From: JANYJJ01 sp038241115
GTDB taxonomy: Bacteria; Pseudomonadota; Gammaproteobacteria; Burkholderiales; Burkholderiaceae_C
Reading direction: 5' to 3'
NCBI GenBank assembly: GCA_038241115.1
Contig: JBBRGA010000084.1
Location: 1-15,147, forward strand
Length of the DNA: 15,147 nt
The translations under genes were made by a program, and so were the position numbers. How positions within the stretch are numbered: the first letter of the stretch is position 1; each line of letters starts with the position of its first letter. Shown here one piece after another: positions 1 through 6,630 of the stretch. The notes beneath the pieces are model-generated. The model made no database searches. It had not been told where the DNA came from and saw nothing but the letters and a program-made list of their open reading frames with translations.

Positions 1-172
1 TTCGGAACTTGAAGATGCGAAACGGCTGACCCAAACGACCGACCCGGACTTGCCTGAAAAATATCGGGCCGCGACTGTCCAGGCGAATGCAAAGCGCCAC
101 CAGCAGCAAAACCGGTGACAACAAAAGCAAGCCCAACGCCGCTGCGGTGAAGTCAATGAGCCGCTTTAGCAC
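1..172 (-). CDS. Polyprenyl-phosphate sugar-1-phosphate transferase, N-terminal part (cut by window edge)
   Basis: This is the N-terminal 57 codons of a bacterial sugar transferase of the PglC/WcaJ/WbaP type. The family is known to move a sugar-1-phosphate from a UDP-sugar onto undecaprenyl phosphate at the inner membrane, starting a glycan repeat unit. The sequence shows the family N-terminus: KRLIDF, then a hydrophobic re-entrant helix with the Ser-Pro kink (S19-P20), then RLDSRGPIFFRQVRVGR and FRIFKFR. The start is GTG at 172, chosen because GAGGTGG lies 7 nt upstream and overlaps the stop of the preceding aminotransferase frame (185-187). The short N-terminus, with no extra transmembrane helices, favours the small PglC-like form over the long WbaP form. 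The catalytic half lies outside the window, so substrate and integrity cannot be judged. Confidence 0.85.
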   Translation of the reverse strand, partial: MLKRLIDFTAAALGLLLLSPVLLLVALCIRLDSRGPIFFRQVRVGRLGQPFRIFKFR

Positions 173-184
173 GTCGCTGCCACC

Positions 185-1369
185 TCAGTTCTGCGGTGGG
201 TGACGCAGCGCAGTGCACACCGCATCAGTCACTCGGCGCACGTCGCCGTCGCTCATTCGTGGATAAATTGGCAAGCTCACCAAGCCTTCATAAGCCGCTT
301 GACTGTGTGGAAAACGCTCGGCTTTCAAGCCGTAACGCTCTCTCCAATACGGCTGTAAATGCAGCGGGATGTAGTGAACGCTGCAACCGATTCATGCGGC
401 GAACAGTTGCGCTATGAGTTCGTCGCGGTCGATGGGTGCGGCGTCATTCAAGCGCAGCGGGTAAAGGTGCCAAGAGTGGACGTCGCCGGGTGCTGCTTGG
501 GGCGTGGGCACCAAAGGCAAGCCTTCAAAGGCGACGTCGTACTGCGCGGCGATTTTCTGGCGACGTTGCTGAAACTTCACGGCGCGTTTGAGCTGATGAA
601 TACCCAACGCAGCCGCAATGTCGGTCAAGTTGTACTTGAACCCCGGTGCCACGATTTCGTAATACCAGCTGGGCACTTTGGCGGTGAAGCGGTCGAAGGC
701 GTCGCGGCTGATGCCGTGCAGGCGCATGACTTTCATGCGCTTGGCGAGTTCCGGGTTGCGGGTCACCACCATGCCGCCTTCGCCGGTGGTGATGGTTTTG
801 TTGGCGTAAAAACTAAACACCGTCACATCCGATTGCAGCGTGCCTATGAGTTGTCCTGCGCACGTGGTGGGCAAGGCGTGGGCAGCGTCTTCAATCACCT
901 TCAAGCCGTGCTTTTGGGCCAGCGCCAACAGGGCTGGCATGTCGGCCGCCAAGCCGGCGTAGTGCACCGGCATGATGGCCTTGGTGCGCGGGGTGATGGC
1001 GGCGGCCACTTCGTTGACGTCGATGCACAGAGTGGCCGGGTCGATGTCGACCAGCACCACGTCGGCACCCAAGTAGCGCACCACTTCGGCGGTGGCGGTG
1101 AAGGTGTGGGTGGTGGTGATGACCTCGTCGCCTGGGCCGATGCCCACGGCTTCCAGCGCCAAGTGCAAACCGGCGGTGGCCGAGTTGACGGCCAAGCTGT
1201 GCAGGCTCGTGTCGCCCAAAAACGCGGTGAAGTCTTCTTCAAAGCGCTTGACCTTGGGCCCGGTGGTGAGCCAGCCAGAGCGCAGCGTGTCGACCACCTC
1301 GGCGATTTCTTCTTCGCCGATGTCGGGCAGGGCGAAGGAGATAAAGGGTGGTGGAAGTGCGGCGTTCAT
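185..1369 (-). pseudogene. DegT/DnrJ/EryC1/StrS aminotransferase interrupted by an in-frame TGA
   Basis: This is a PLP-dependent sugar aminotransferase, a family that converts a UDP-keto-sugar to a UDP-amino-sugar. Seen: SGWLTTGPKVKRFEEDF, the PLP-phosphate segment VNSATAGLHLAL, IEDAAH (D161) and the PLP lysine K191 in FYANKTITTGEGGM. The frame reaches TGA at 394-392 (codon 326) right after QLFAA, where the family has a near-invariant Gly (G-I-G-x-S-V-H). The same frame then continues for 68 codons with family sequence (IGCSVHYIPLH, later LVSLPIYPRMSDGDV) to a TGA at 187-185. A single GGA-to-TGA change explains this. Translation as read gives 325 aa, against about 394 aa intact, so the substrate-binding C-terminus is lost. 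The start at ATG 1369 overlaps the toxin stop (ATGA); a TTG at 1387 is less likely. With a PglC-like transferase next, a PglE-like role making a 4-amino sugar is a guess. A sequencing error is possible. Confidence 0.85.
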
Positions 1370-1809
1370 GTGGTGGCAAGTTGCCAAGGGTTGATGAGGG
1401 TCAGACCGGGCAAGTTCAAAAAGTCTTTGGTGTTGCGCGTGACCAAGGGCAAATGGTGGTGCGCGGCTATCGCGGCGATCTGCGCGTCTTCTACCGTGAT
1501 CGGCTGACCTGCGCGGCTTCGTCCGGACACGAAGCTGGCGTAAATCGGTGCTGTTTTCTCATCGAAAGGCAGGTTCAAGCCGTTGAAATCTTGATCAAAC
1601 ATTTCTTGTGCCACCTTGGACAGCACGTCGCGCTTCTTTCCAGCGGGCAACAAGGCAATACCCAAAAGAATTTCCGCTTGAGTGATGGAGCTGATCATGA
1701 ACTTCGTGCCTTTGCGCTGTGAAGCAAACCAGTCCAGCACCAAAGCCTCGGGCGCAGGGCGCATCAGCTCTGAAAGCACGTTGGTGTCGAGGAGCACGGC
1801 TGTGTTCAT
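1366..1809 (-). CDS. vapC: VapC/FitB-type PIN-domain ribonuclease toxin
   Basis: A 147-residue PIN-domain protein of normal length for VapC/FitB toxins, which are metal-dependent RNases acting on tRNA, rRNA or mRNA. The expected acidic residues are present: D8 in LLDTNVLSELMRP, E46 in ITQAEILLGI, D108 in VEDAQIAAIA and D129 in TRNTKDF. No catalytic residue is missing, so the toxin looks intact. The ATG at 1809 overlaps the antitoxin stop (ATGA), the usual arrangement for co-translated toxin-antitoxin pairs. Its own TGA overlaps the ATG of the downstream aminotransferase, so the toxin is also coupled to a polysaccharide gene. One line within the gene (1381-1440) is about 52% G+C, against about 77% for 4321-4380 in the glycosyltransferase, which is consistent with separate acquisition. 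The RNA target cannot be read from sequence. Confidence 0.92.
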   Translation of the reverse strand: MNTAVLLDTNVLSELMRPAPEALVLDWFASQRKGTKFMISSITQAEILLGIALLPAGKKRDVLSKVAQEMFDQDFNGLNLPFDEKTAPIYASFVSGRSRAGQPITVEDAQIAAIAAHHHLPLVTRNTKDFLNLPGLTLINPWQLATT

Positions 1810-2117
1810 TTCCGATGCGACTTTGGCAGAGATTTCTGTGATGAATGACGCGGCATTTGCCGTGGTGCTGGAAGCAGTGTTGGTTGCGGTGACTGACGCG
1901 GTGTTTGGCGCGCAGGCAACGGCAAAGCTTCAATCGACACGGCCGCAAAGCGCCCGATAACACGTTGCGCAAAGGGTTCGTCCGGCACGGCACCGAGCAC
2001 AGCGCTCTCCAAAATATCTCTCGCTTGCTGCTCCATGGAAACTCCGCGTCGCGCCGCCAGAACGCGAAGCTCAGACTTCACGCGTTCGTCCATGCTGCGA
2101 ATCATCAGTGTGGCCAA
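1806..2117 (-). CDS. vapB: VapB/FitA-type ribbon-helix-helix antitoxin with an extended repeated tail
   Basis: A 103-residue antitoxin whose N-terminus (ATLMIRSMDERVKSELRVLA, then RRGVSMEQQARDIL) is a typical Arc/FitA ribbon-helix-helix domain. In the family this domain binds the operator while the C-terminus blocks the PIN toxin. The start is TTG at 2117, supported by GAGGGAG about 7 nt upstream and by the family's usual N-terminus; no nearby ATG gives a complete first strand. FitA proteins are usually around 80 aa. This one continues after ALPLPA into two imperfect 16-residue repeats, RQTPRQSPQPTLLPAP and RQMPRHSSQKSLPKSH, encoded by a 48-bp tandem duplication. The TGA overlaps the toxin ATG. 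Likely autoregulated through the palindromes directly upstream. Confidence 0.9.
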   Translation of the reverse strand: MATLMIRSMDERVKSELRVLAARRGVSMEQQARDILESAVLGAVPDEPFAQRVIGRFAAVSIEALPLPARQTPRQSPQPTLLPAPRQMPRHSSQKSLPKSHRK

Positions 2118-2135
2118 TTTCGTTCTCCCTCAGTC

Positions 2136-2169
2136 TGCATTCATTGTATTCAATGTATGCAGTGCATAC
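2136..2169. promoter_or_regulatory. Two overlapping palindromes: likely vapBC operator
   Basis: Palindrome 1 spans 2136-2161: arms TGCATTCATTG and CAATGTATGCA around TATT, 10 of 11 pairs matching. Palindrome 2 spans 2155-2169: GTATGCA and TGCATAC around a single G, a perfect match. They share the half-site at 2155-2161, so TGCAT-type half-sites alternate in orientation at 2136, 2157 and 2163. Ribbon-helix-helix antitoxins with their toxins commonly bind such repeats. The site lies 19 nt before the antitoxin TTG and abuts the stop codon of the preceding methyltransferase (2170-2172). Binding by VapBC is inferred. Confidence 0.7.
2143..2148 (-). promoter_or_regulatory. Candidate -10 box for vapBC (TACAAT)
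   Basis: Read on the minus strand, 2148-2143 is TACAAT, a good sigma-70-type -10. It lies 25 nt before the TTG start and would give a leader of roughly 19 nt. It falls inside the first palindrome, which fits repression by the bound antitoxin. The local DNA is AT-rich (2131-2190 is 35% G+C). I see no convincing -35 hexamer at 16-18 bp. Confidence 0.4.
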
Positions 2170-2856
2170 TTATTTTTTGGAAATCCAGATCAAGGCGTGG
2201 GTTCGCAGCAACGCGATTGAGTTGACGAATCCGTACAGACGGGGATGCATCCGCGTCACGAAGCGAGCCACTGGGGGTGCCAAGGTGACGCGCTCAGCGC
2301 GCGTTTGCCCGTGCGCAAACAGCGCCTGCACCCGCTTCAGCGGCACGCCGCGCACATCGGAGTTGCGCGGGTTGTTGACGGTGAAGTCGTACCACAGCAC
2401 ACCACCGCCGGGCTTGACCCAGCGCCACATGGCGTCAGCCAAGCGCTGCTGAAACGCGTCGTCGAGCAGTGATGAAAAGACGGTGGACACGAAGACGATG
2501 TCTTGCGATTCGGTCTGTACATTCATCTCGAGCGCATCACCTTGCGTCAGCCGCAATTTGTCAGGCAGCACCGAACGGGCGAGTTGAAATCGATCTGGCA
2601 ACAGCTCTACGCCACTGAGGTGCTGCGGTGCAAAGCCCATGCGCAACAGCTCCAACAAGTTGCCACCACTGCCGCAGCCCACCTCCAACAAGCGCAGCTC
2701 AGACAAGTCGGTGAAGCCGAGCTCAACGAACAAGCGCAGCATGGCGCGTTGGCGCTCTTGCACACTGTGCCAAACATCAGGGCGCAGCAGGCTGTAGCGC
2801 TCAGGACGCTGGCGACGGGCGTATCGGGCAGCGACTTCTTCGGGTTCTGATTTCAC
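2170..2856 (-). CDS. Class I SAM-dependent methyltransferase
   Basis: A 228-aa class I methyltransferase (Methyltransf_25/11-like). The SAM-binding motif I is LLEVGCGSGGNLLEL at about residues 56-70, followed by an acidic residue after strand 2 (GVELLPDRF), QGDAL (motif II region) and WVKPGGGVLWYDF (post-motif strand). The GTG start at 2856 overlaps the TGA of the upstream glycosyltransferase (GTGA), so it is translationally coupled. Its position among glycosyltransferases suggests it methylates a glycan or a sugar intermediate, but neither acceptor nor site can be read from sequence. Its TAA stop abuts the vapBC operator. The C-terminus (about 165-228) is less typical and may bind substrate. 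Confidence 0.85.
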   Translation of the reverse strand: MKSEPEEVAARYARRQRPERYSLLRPDVWHSVQERQRAMLRLFVELGFTDLSELRLLEVGCGSGGNLLELLRMGFAPQHLSGVELLPDRFQLARSVLPDKLRLTQGDALEMNVQTESQDIVFVSTVFSSLLDDAFQQRLADAMWRWVKPGGGVLWYDFTVNNPRNSDVRGVPLKRVQALFAHGQTRAERVTLAPPVARFVTRMHPRLYGFVNSIALLRTHALIWISKK

Positions 2857-4157
2857 TGCGGCGCCTTCGTTGAAATTAGCGCTTCAATGAAGCGCTGCGC
2901 CAACACCGGGTAGGTGTGGTGCGCCATCACAAAATCCTGGCCCGCGCGGCCCATGGCAGCGCGTTCGTCGGCGGGTATGCGCACCAGCGCTCGCAATCCA
3001 TCGGCCACGGCCTGCGCCGACTCGGGCGCCACTGTCAAACCGCAGCCCGCTTCTTTCACCGGGTCGTTGCCTGCCTCCACCGAATGCAGCACGACGCGGC
3101 TGGCCATCATGTAGTCCATGAGCTTGTTGGGCGCGATGCCAAAGCGGTACAAAGGCGTGCGTTGCCAGCCGATGTAGACGATGTCGAATTCAGCCAAGAG
3201 CGACGGAATCTGCGCTTTCGCAATGGCGTCAAACAGCGTCACGTGGCGCAAGCCTTCAGCGGCCACACGCTGGGCCAGACGCGCCTTTTCCATGCCGCCG
3301 CCGACGCAGACGAAGGCGAAGTTTTCATCCTCGACCAACGCCGCTGCATCAAGCAAAACATCCAGCGCGTTGGGCAAACCGTGCGATCCGGCATAGCCGA
3401 CGACGGTGCGCCCCGAAGCACGCAACGTTTGCAAATGCGCGCGAAGGTCGGCCCGCAGTGGCTGGGCCTGCGCCGTCCATTCGTCAGGCGAAACTCCGTT
3501 GGGCACGATGTGCAATTTGCGCAAGTCCAAGCCGTGCGCGGCCATGTGTTCGGCCACTTTGGGCAGCATGCTGACCACCACATCGGCGTCGCGGTAAGCG
3601 TCGTTTTCAGCCTTCTGGCACAGCATGATGAACGGATGGTGCCTGGACATTCCCGAGAGCTCCATCGGTGACGCCGGCCACAAGTCGTGAACTTCATAAA
3701 CCAGCTGCGCGCGCGCCATCTTGGCGATCCGGCGAGCCACCCAAATGTCCATCGGGTAGGTGCTGGAGGCAATCACCACGTCGGGTTTGAAGGTGCCGGT
3801 CAGGCGCTTTGAATCGGCCCACAGCTGACGCAAAAAACTCCAAATGTTCAATACCCGGCCGACGCCGTTGCCAGCGTATGTGGGCGTCGGATACCAGCGG
3901 TAGCGGATGCCTTCAATCAGCTCGTCCGAGGCCGCGTGAATCACGGCACCGGACGCCGCACCAGATGCCGCACCAGACGCCTCATCAAACGCCGAGTCCA
4001 CCCCTTCGGGCTGCCTGCTGCGCACATGCGAATACGAGGCCGCGACGATCTGCACCTGGTGCCCCGCCCTCACCCACTCGCGCGCCAAGTAGAACGGCCT
4101 GTACTCCATGCCGTGCTGCGGCGAGCCAGCGTAGTGGTTGATGAGCAGGATGTTCAT
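2853..4157 (-). CDS. GT4-family glycosyltransferase, WbuB-like
   Basis: A 434-aa glycosyltransferase with the GT-B fold. The N-terminus MNILLINHYAGSPQHGMEYR and following FYLAREWVRAGHQV match the WbuB-like group, several of which add N-acetyl-amino sugars to O-antigen or capsule repeats. The second domain has VPNGVSPDEW, VGYAGSHGLPNALDVL and the nucleotide-sugar segment FGIAPNKLMDYMMAS with EAGNDPVKEAGCG. The start is ATG at 4157, which overlaps the TGA of the previous gene (ATGA); a longer frame to 4217 would only extend through that gene's tail. Residues about 59-71 hold three Ala-Ser-Gly-Ala units from a 12-bp tandem repeat, probably in a surface loop between the first two strands of domain 1. 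Donor sugar unknown. Confidence 0.88.
   Translation of the reverse strand: MNILLINHYAGSPQHGMEYRPFYLAREWVRAGHQVQIVAASYSHVRSRQPEGVDSAFDEASGAASGAASGAVIHAASDELIEGIRYRWYPTPTYAGNGVGRVLNIWSFLRQLWADSKRLTGTFKPDVVIASSTYPMDIWVARRIAKMARAQLVYEVHDLWPASPMELSGMSRHHPFIMLCQKAENDAYRDADVVVSMLPKVAEHMAAHGLDLRKLHIVPNGVSPDEWTAQAQPLRADLRAHLQTLRASGRTVVGYAGSHGLPNALDVLLDAAALVEDENFAFVCVGGGMEKARLAQRVAAEGLRHVTLFDAIAKAQIPSLLAEFDIVYIGWQRTPLYRFGIAPNKLMDYMMASRVVLHSVEAGNDPVKEAGCGLTVAPESAQAVADGLRALVRIPADERAAMGRAGQDFVMAHHTYPVLAQRFIEALISTKAPQ
3946..3981. repeat. Three 12-bp tandem repeats inside the WbuB-like glycosyltransferase
   Basis: Units at 3946-3957, 3958-3969 and 3970-3981 follow GCACCRGAYGCC on the plus strand and differ at two positions. 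Because 12 is a multiple of 3, changes in copy number would add or remove four residues (Ala-Ser-Gly-Ala) without breaking the frame. Confidence 0.85.
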
Positions 4158-5269
4158 GCGCGCGCCGCGACCGTATCGGCATAGCAGCGCTCCATCATTT
4201 CGACGCAGCAGCCCCACTCGTATTCGCTCTCGACGTGCGCGCGACCCGCCGCACCAAAACGTGCACGCAAGTCGGCGTCGAGCACCAGGCGCTTCAGCGC
4301 GGCCTGCAAGGCGGGCACGTCGTCGCGCGGCACCACCAGGCCCGTCTTGCCGTCCACCACCACTTCCGGCAGGCCGCCGGCATCGCTCACAACCACCGGC
4401 AAGCCGCAGGCGCCAGCCTCGATCACGGCCACGCCAAAGCTTTCGCTGTCCAGACGGCTGGGCGCGGCGTAAATGTCCAGCTGACGCAGCCAGTGCGGAA
4501 CCTCGGCGTGCGCGACGGCGCCGACAAACTGCGTGCGGTCACTGACACCGAGCTGCGCCGCAAGTTGCACCAGTTCGCCACGCTGCGGACCGTTGCCGAC
4601 GATCAGCAGCCGACACTCGGGCTGCGCCGCTTGCACCTCGGCGTCGGCGCACAGGCCGGCGAAGGCGCGCAACAGCAAGTCGACGCCGTACTTCGGTGCC
4701 AGCGACTTGACGATGCCGATGGTGAAGGGGCCGCGCCGTCCGGGCGCGCCGCGCGGCCCGCGCGCCGACGGATATGCGGCGAACCGCACCAGGTCGACAC
4801 CGAACGGCGTGATGGCAATGCGGCGCCGCTCGGGCGTGAGCCGCCGAACCTGATCGGCCATCGCGTGACTGGTCGAGGCAACGGCGGTGGCGCGCCGCAA
4901 CACCTTGCGCAGCAGCCAGCCTTTGATGGCGCTCTCATAGGGGAAGTCGTAGACATCACTGCCCCACACCGACAGCAGCGTCGGGCTGAATGCGGCCAGT
5001 GCGCCGGTGGTGCCGTAGCCGCTGGCGTAGTGCACGTTGAGCAGGTCGGGCCGCCAGGCCGCCAGATGGCGCCGCAGGGCCCAAGCGTTGCTGAAGTAGC
5101 CCCACTGCCCGGCGCGAGGCAACCAGCACACGTCGGCCTGCTGCGGCAACAGCGAACGCTCTACACGCTGCTGCGACACCACGCTGACCGCGTGCCCGCG
5201 CGCCACCAGCGCAGCCGCCCAGCGCTGCAGATGAATCGAATTGGCCGGGCCGAGCAAGGCGATCCTCAT
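4154..5269 (-). CDS. GT4-family glycosyltransferase
   Basis: A 371-aa retaining glycosyltransferase with the GT-B fold, acting on the cytoplasmic face of the inner membrane to extend the lipid-linked glycan. Seen: the N-terminal Rossmann start MRIALLGPANSIHLQRW, SVWGSDVYDFP (about 100-110), TPFGVDLVRF (about 154-163), the domain-2 strand IGIVKSLAPKYGVDLLLRAF, LLIVGNGPQRGEL and the E-x7-E motif ESFGVAVIE (E276/E284) followed by AGACGLPVVVSDAGGLPEVV. The start is ATG at 5269, overlapping the flippase TGA (ATGA). A much longer in-frame extension to 5881 has no homology-like content and is the shadow of the flippase gene. The donor and acceptor cannot be assigned. G+C is very high (about 77% in 4321-4380). 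Confidence 0.9.
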   Translation of the reverse strand: MRIALLGPANSIHLQRWAAALVARGHAVSVVSQQRVERSLLPQQADVCWLPRAGQWGYFSNAWALRRHLAAWRPDLLNVHYASGYGTTGALAAFSPTLLSVWGSDVYDFPYESAIKGWLLRKVLRRATAVASTSHAMADQVRRLTPERRRIAITPFGVDLVRFAAYPSARGPRGAPGRRGPFTIGIVKSLAPKYGVDLLLRAFAGLCADAEVQAAQPECRLLIVGNGPQRGELVQLAAQLGVSDRTQFVGAVAHAEVPHWLRQLDIYAAPSRLDSESFGVAVIEAGACGLPVVVSDAGGLPEVVVDGKTGLVVPRDDVPALQAALKRLVLDADLRARFGAAGRAHVESEYEWGCCVEMMERCYADTVAARA

Positions 5270-6630
5270 GCGGCGTCGCCATGCGTTGGTGCGTCGCGCA
5301 GCGACTGAATCGCAAACACCGCGGCCGCCGCGAGTGCCGCCGCAGACCACAGCATGCACATCGGCAGCAATGCTGACGACGATGCTGAGGGTGACACCCA
5401 GAGTGATTCCGACGCTGACAGCAACAGGAACAGGCCGCCGAGTCCCAGCACGGCCCAGCGCGCGACTTCGGCGCGCACGGCGACCCACGGTGTGCCGCTC
5501 GCGTTGGCGTTGACGCCAAGCACCCGCGAAGCCGCCTCGGCCGCGCCGCCAACCAGCAACACAGCGAGCGCACTCGCCAAGCCGTCGTAGCCGACTCCCA
5601 GACCCAGGCGCGGCCACAGCGGCGCCGCAAACCACACCAGCCCGGCGATGCCAAGCAGCGCCACAAACAACGCCCACGCCCAGCGCTTTGAGGCCTGCGC
5701 GCCGGGCCGCTCCATCCAGCGCCTGAACAACAGCGGCGCGGCGTAGCTGACCGGCGTGAGCGGAACCTGCACCAGCGTCAGCGCCATCGTGAATACGCCG
5801 AGCACCGCCGCGCCCGAGGCGTGCTCGACCGCACGCTGCACGAGCAGGATGGCTGCCGTGTAGAGCGCAGCCGCAAGCCACGCCGCGAGGCCGTAATGGC
5901 CGAGCTCGCGCCAGCCGACTCCAGCGGCTGGCGGCGTGCCGATCAAAGCAACGCTTGCGGGAACACTTGGCGCGCGGCTCGCTTGAACGTGTGCGATGCC
6001 GCTTGCTCCACTCATTGCGCCACTCATTGCGTCAGCGTTTGCAGTACGCCGCAGCCGCAGCAGCCGCCAAAGCGCCAACGCGGCCGCGCTGCCAAAAGCC
6101 AACATGAAAAGCCATGGCCAACGCTGTTCATTCACCGAACCCGTCGCGACCAGCCACAGCACGCCCGCCAACAACACGAGCTGCGGCAGGGCGGTGACGA
6201 GGTTGAACCACTCGGTGCGCTGCCCGACCAGTAACAAAGCCCGCAGTTGGCCCTGCAACACGCCCAAGCCGACCGCCAGTGCGGGTGCCACCGCAAGCCC
6301 GATGGCGGCAGGCGTCCCAAGCCCCACCTGCGGGTGCTGCACACACCCGTACAGCAGCGCGATGGGCAGCGCCAGCAACGCACTGCCGGTGGCCCAGCGC
6401 AGGGCCGCACCGCCACCGAGCCGCGACGACTTCACGAAATAGAAAAGTGCCTGCGGCAACCCGAACATCGCGAACGCCACCACAAACTCGATCTCGGCCT
6501 TGGTACGGCTGAATGCGCCTTGCTGTTCTGGCCCCAGGTTCATGCCGAGCCACAGCGTTGCGATCAGCAGCGATGCCGAACCCATGCCCTGCACCAGCAG
6601 CGACACGCCGAGTTGACGGCGCAGGCTCAA
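5266..6630 (-). CDS. Wzx-like polysaccharide flippase (MOP/MATE-type membrane protein)
   Basis: A hydrophobic protein of about 454 aa with many transmembrane segments (for example LGVSLLVQGMGSASLLIATL, FVVAFAMFGLPQALFYFV, LLALPIALLYGCV, LVLLAGVLWLVAT, WALFVALLGIAGLVWFAAPL), about a dozen in all. It has the look of the polysaccharide exporter family that flips undecaprenyl-linked repeat units to the periplasm. The N-terminal pattern of a first helix followed by GPEQQGAFSRTKA is typical. The start is uncertain. I prefer TTG at 6630, because its TTGA overlaps the upstream stop as at neighbouring junctions, although there is no clear Shine-Dalgarno site. The open frame runs on to 6825, but that part is shadow. 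A polar loop near the middle (starting about residue 192) carries a 12-bp tandem repeat. Identification rests on topology and context. Confidence 0.8.
   Translation of the reverse strand: MSLRRQLGVSLLVQGMGSASLLIATLWLGMNLGPEQQGAFSRTKAEIEFVVAFAMFGLPQALFYFVKSSRLGGGAALRWATGSALLALPIALLYGCVQHPQVGLGTPAAIGLAVAPALAVGLGVLQGQLRALLLVGQRTEWFNLVTALPQLVLLAGVLWLVATGSVNEQRWPWLFMLAFGSAAALALWRLLRLRRTANADAMSGAMSGASGIAHVQASRAPSVPASVALIGTPPAAGVGWRELGHYGLAAWLAAALYTAAILLVQRAVEHASGAAVLGVFTMALTLVQVPLTPVSYAAPLLFRRWMERPGAQASKRWAWALFVALLGIAGLVWFAAPLWPRLGLGVGYDGLASALAVLLVGGAAEAASRVLGVNANASGTPWVAVRAEVARWAVLGLGGLFLLLSASESLWVSPSASSSALLPMCMLWSAAALAAAAVFAIQSLRDAPTHGDAA
6007..6030. repeat. 12-bp tandem repeat inside the flippase gene
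   Basis: Two near-identical units, TCCACTCATTGC (6007-6018) and GCCACTCATTGC (6019-6030), encode Ala-Met-Ser-Gly twice on the minus strand, followed by a related Ala-Ser-Gly. The repeat sits in a polar stretch between membrane helices and keeps the frame. Confidence 0.8.

Noticed and set aside
392..394. Selenocysteine at the in-frame TGA
   Set aside because: The family has Gly, not Cys, here, and the hairpin loop lacks the GGU expected of a bacterial SECIS.
359..1507. Long plus-strand open frame opposite the aminotransferase
   Set aside because: It is the antisense shadow of a GC-rich gene. The translation is rich in His, Gly, Val and Gln with no recognisable domain, while the minus strand has clear family motifs.
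4235..5308. Plus-strand 357-codon frame opposite the second glycosyltransferase
   Set aside because: Arg/Gln/His-rich translation with no domain; explained by high G+C on the opposite strand.
5270..5881. N-terminal extension of the second glycosyltransferase
   Set aside because: The frame lacks stops only because of high G+C. The Rossmann start MRIALLG at 5269 and the ATGA overlap mark the true start.
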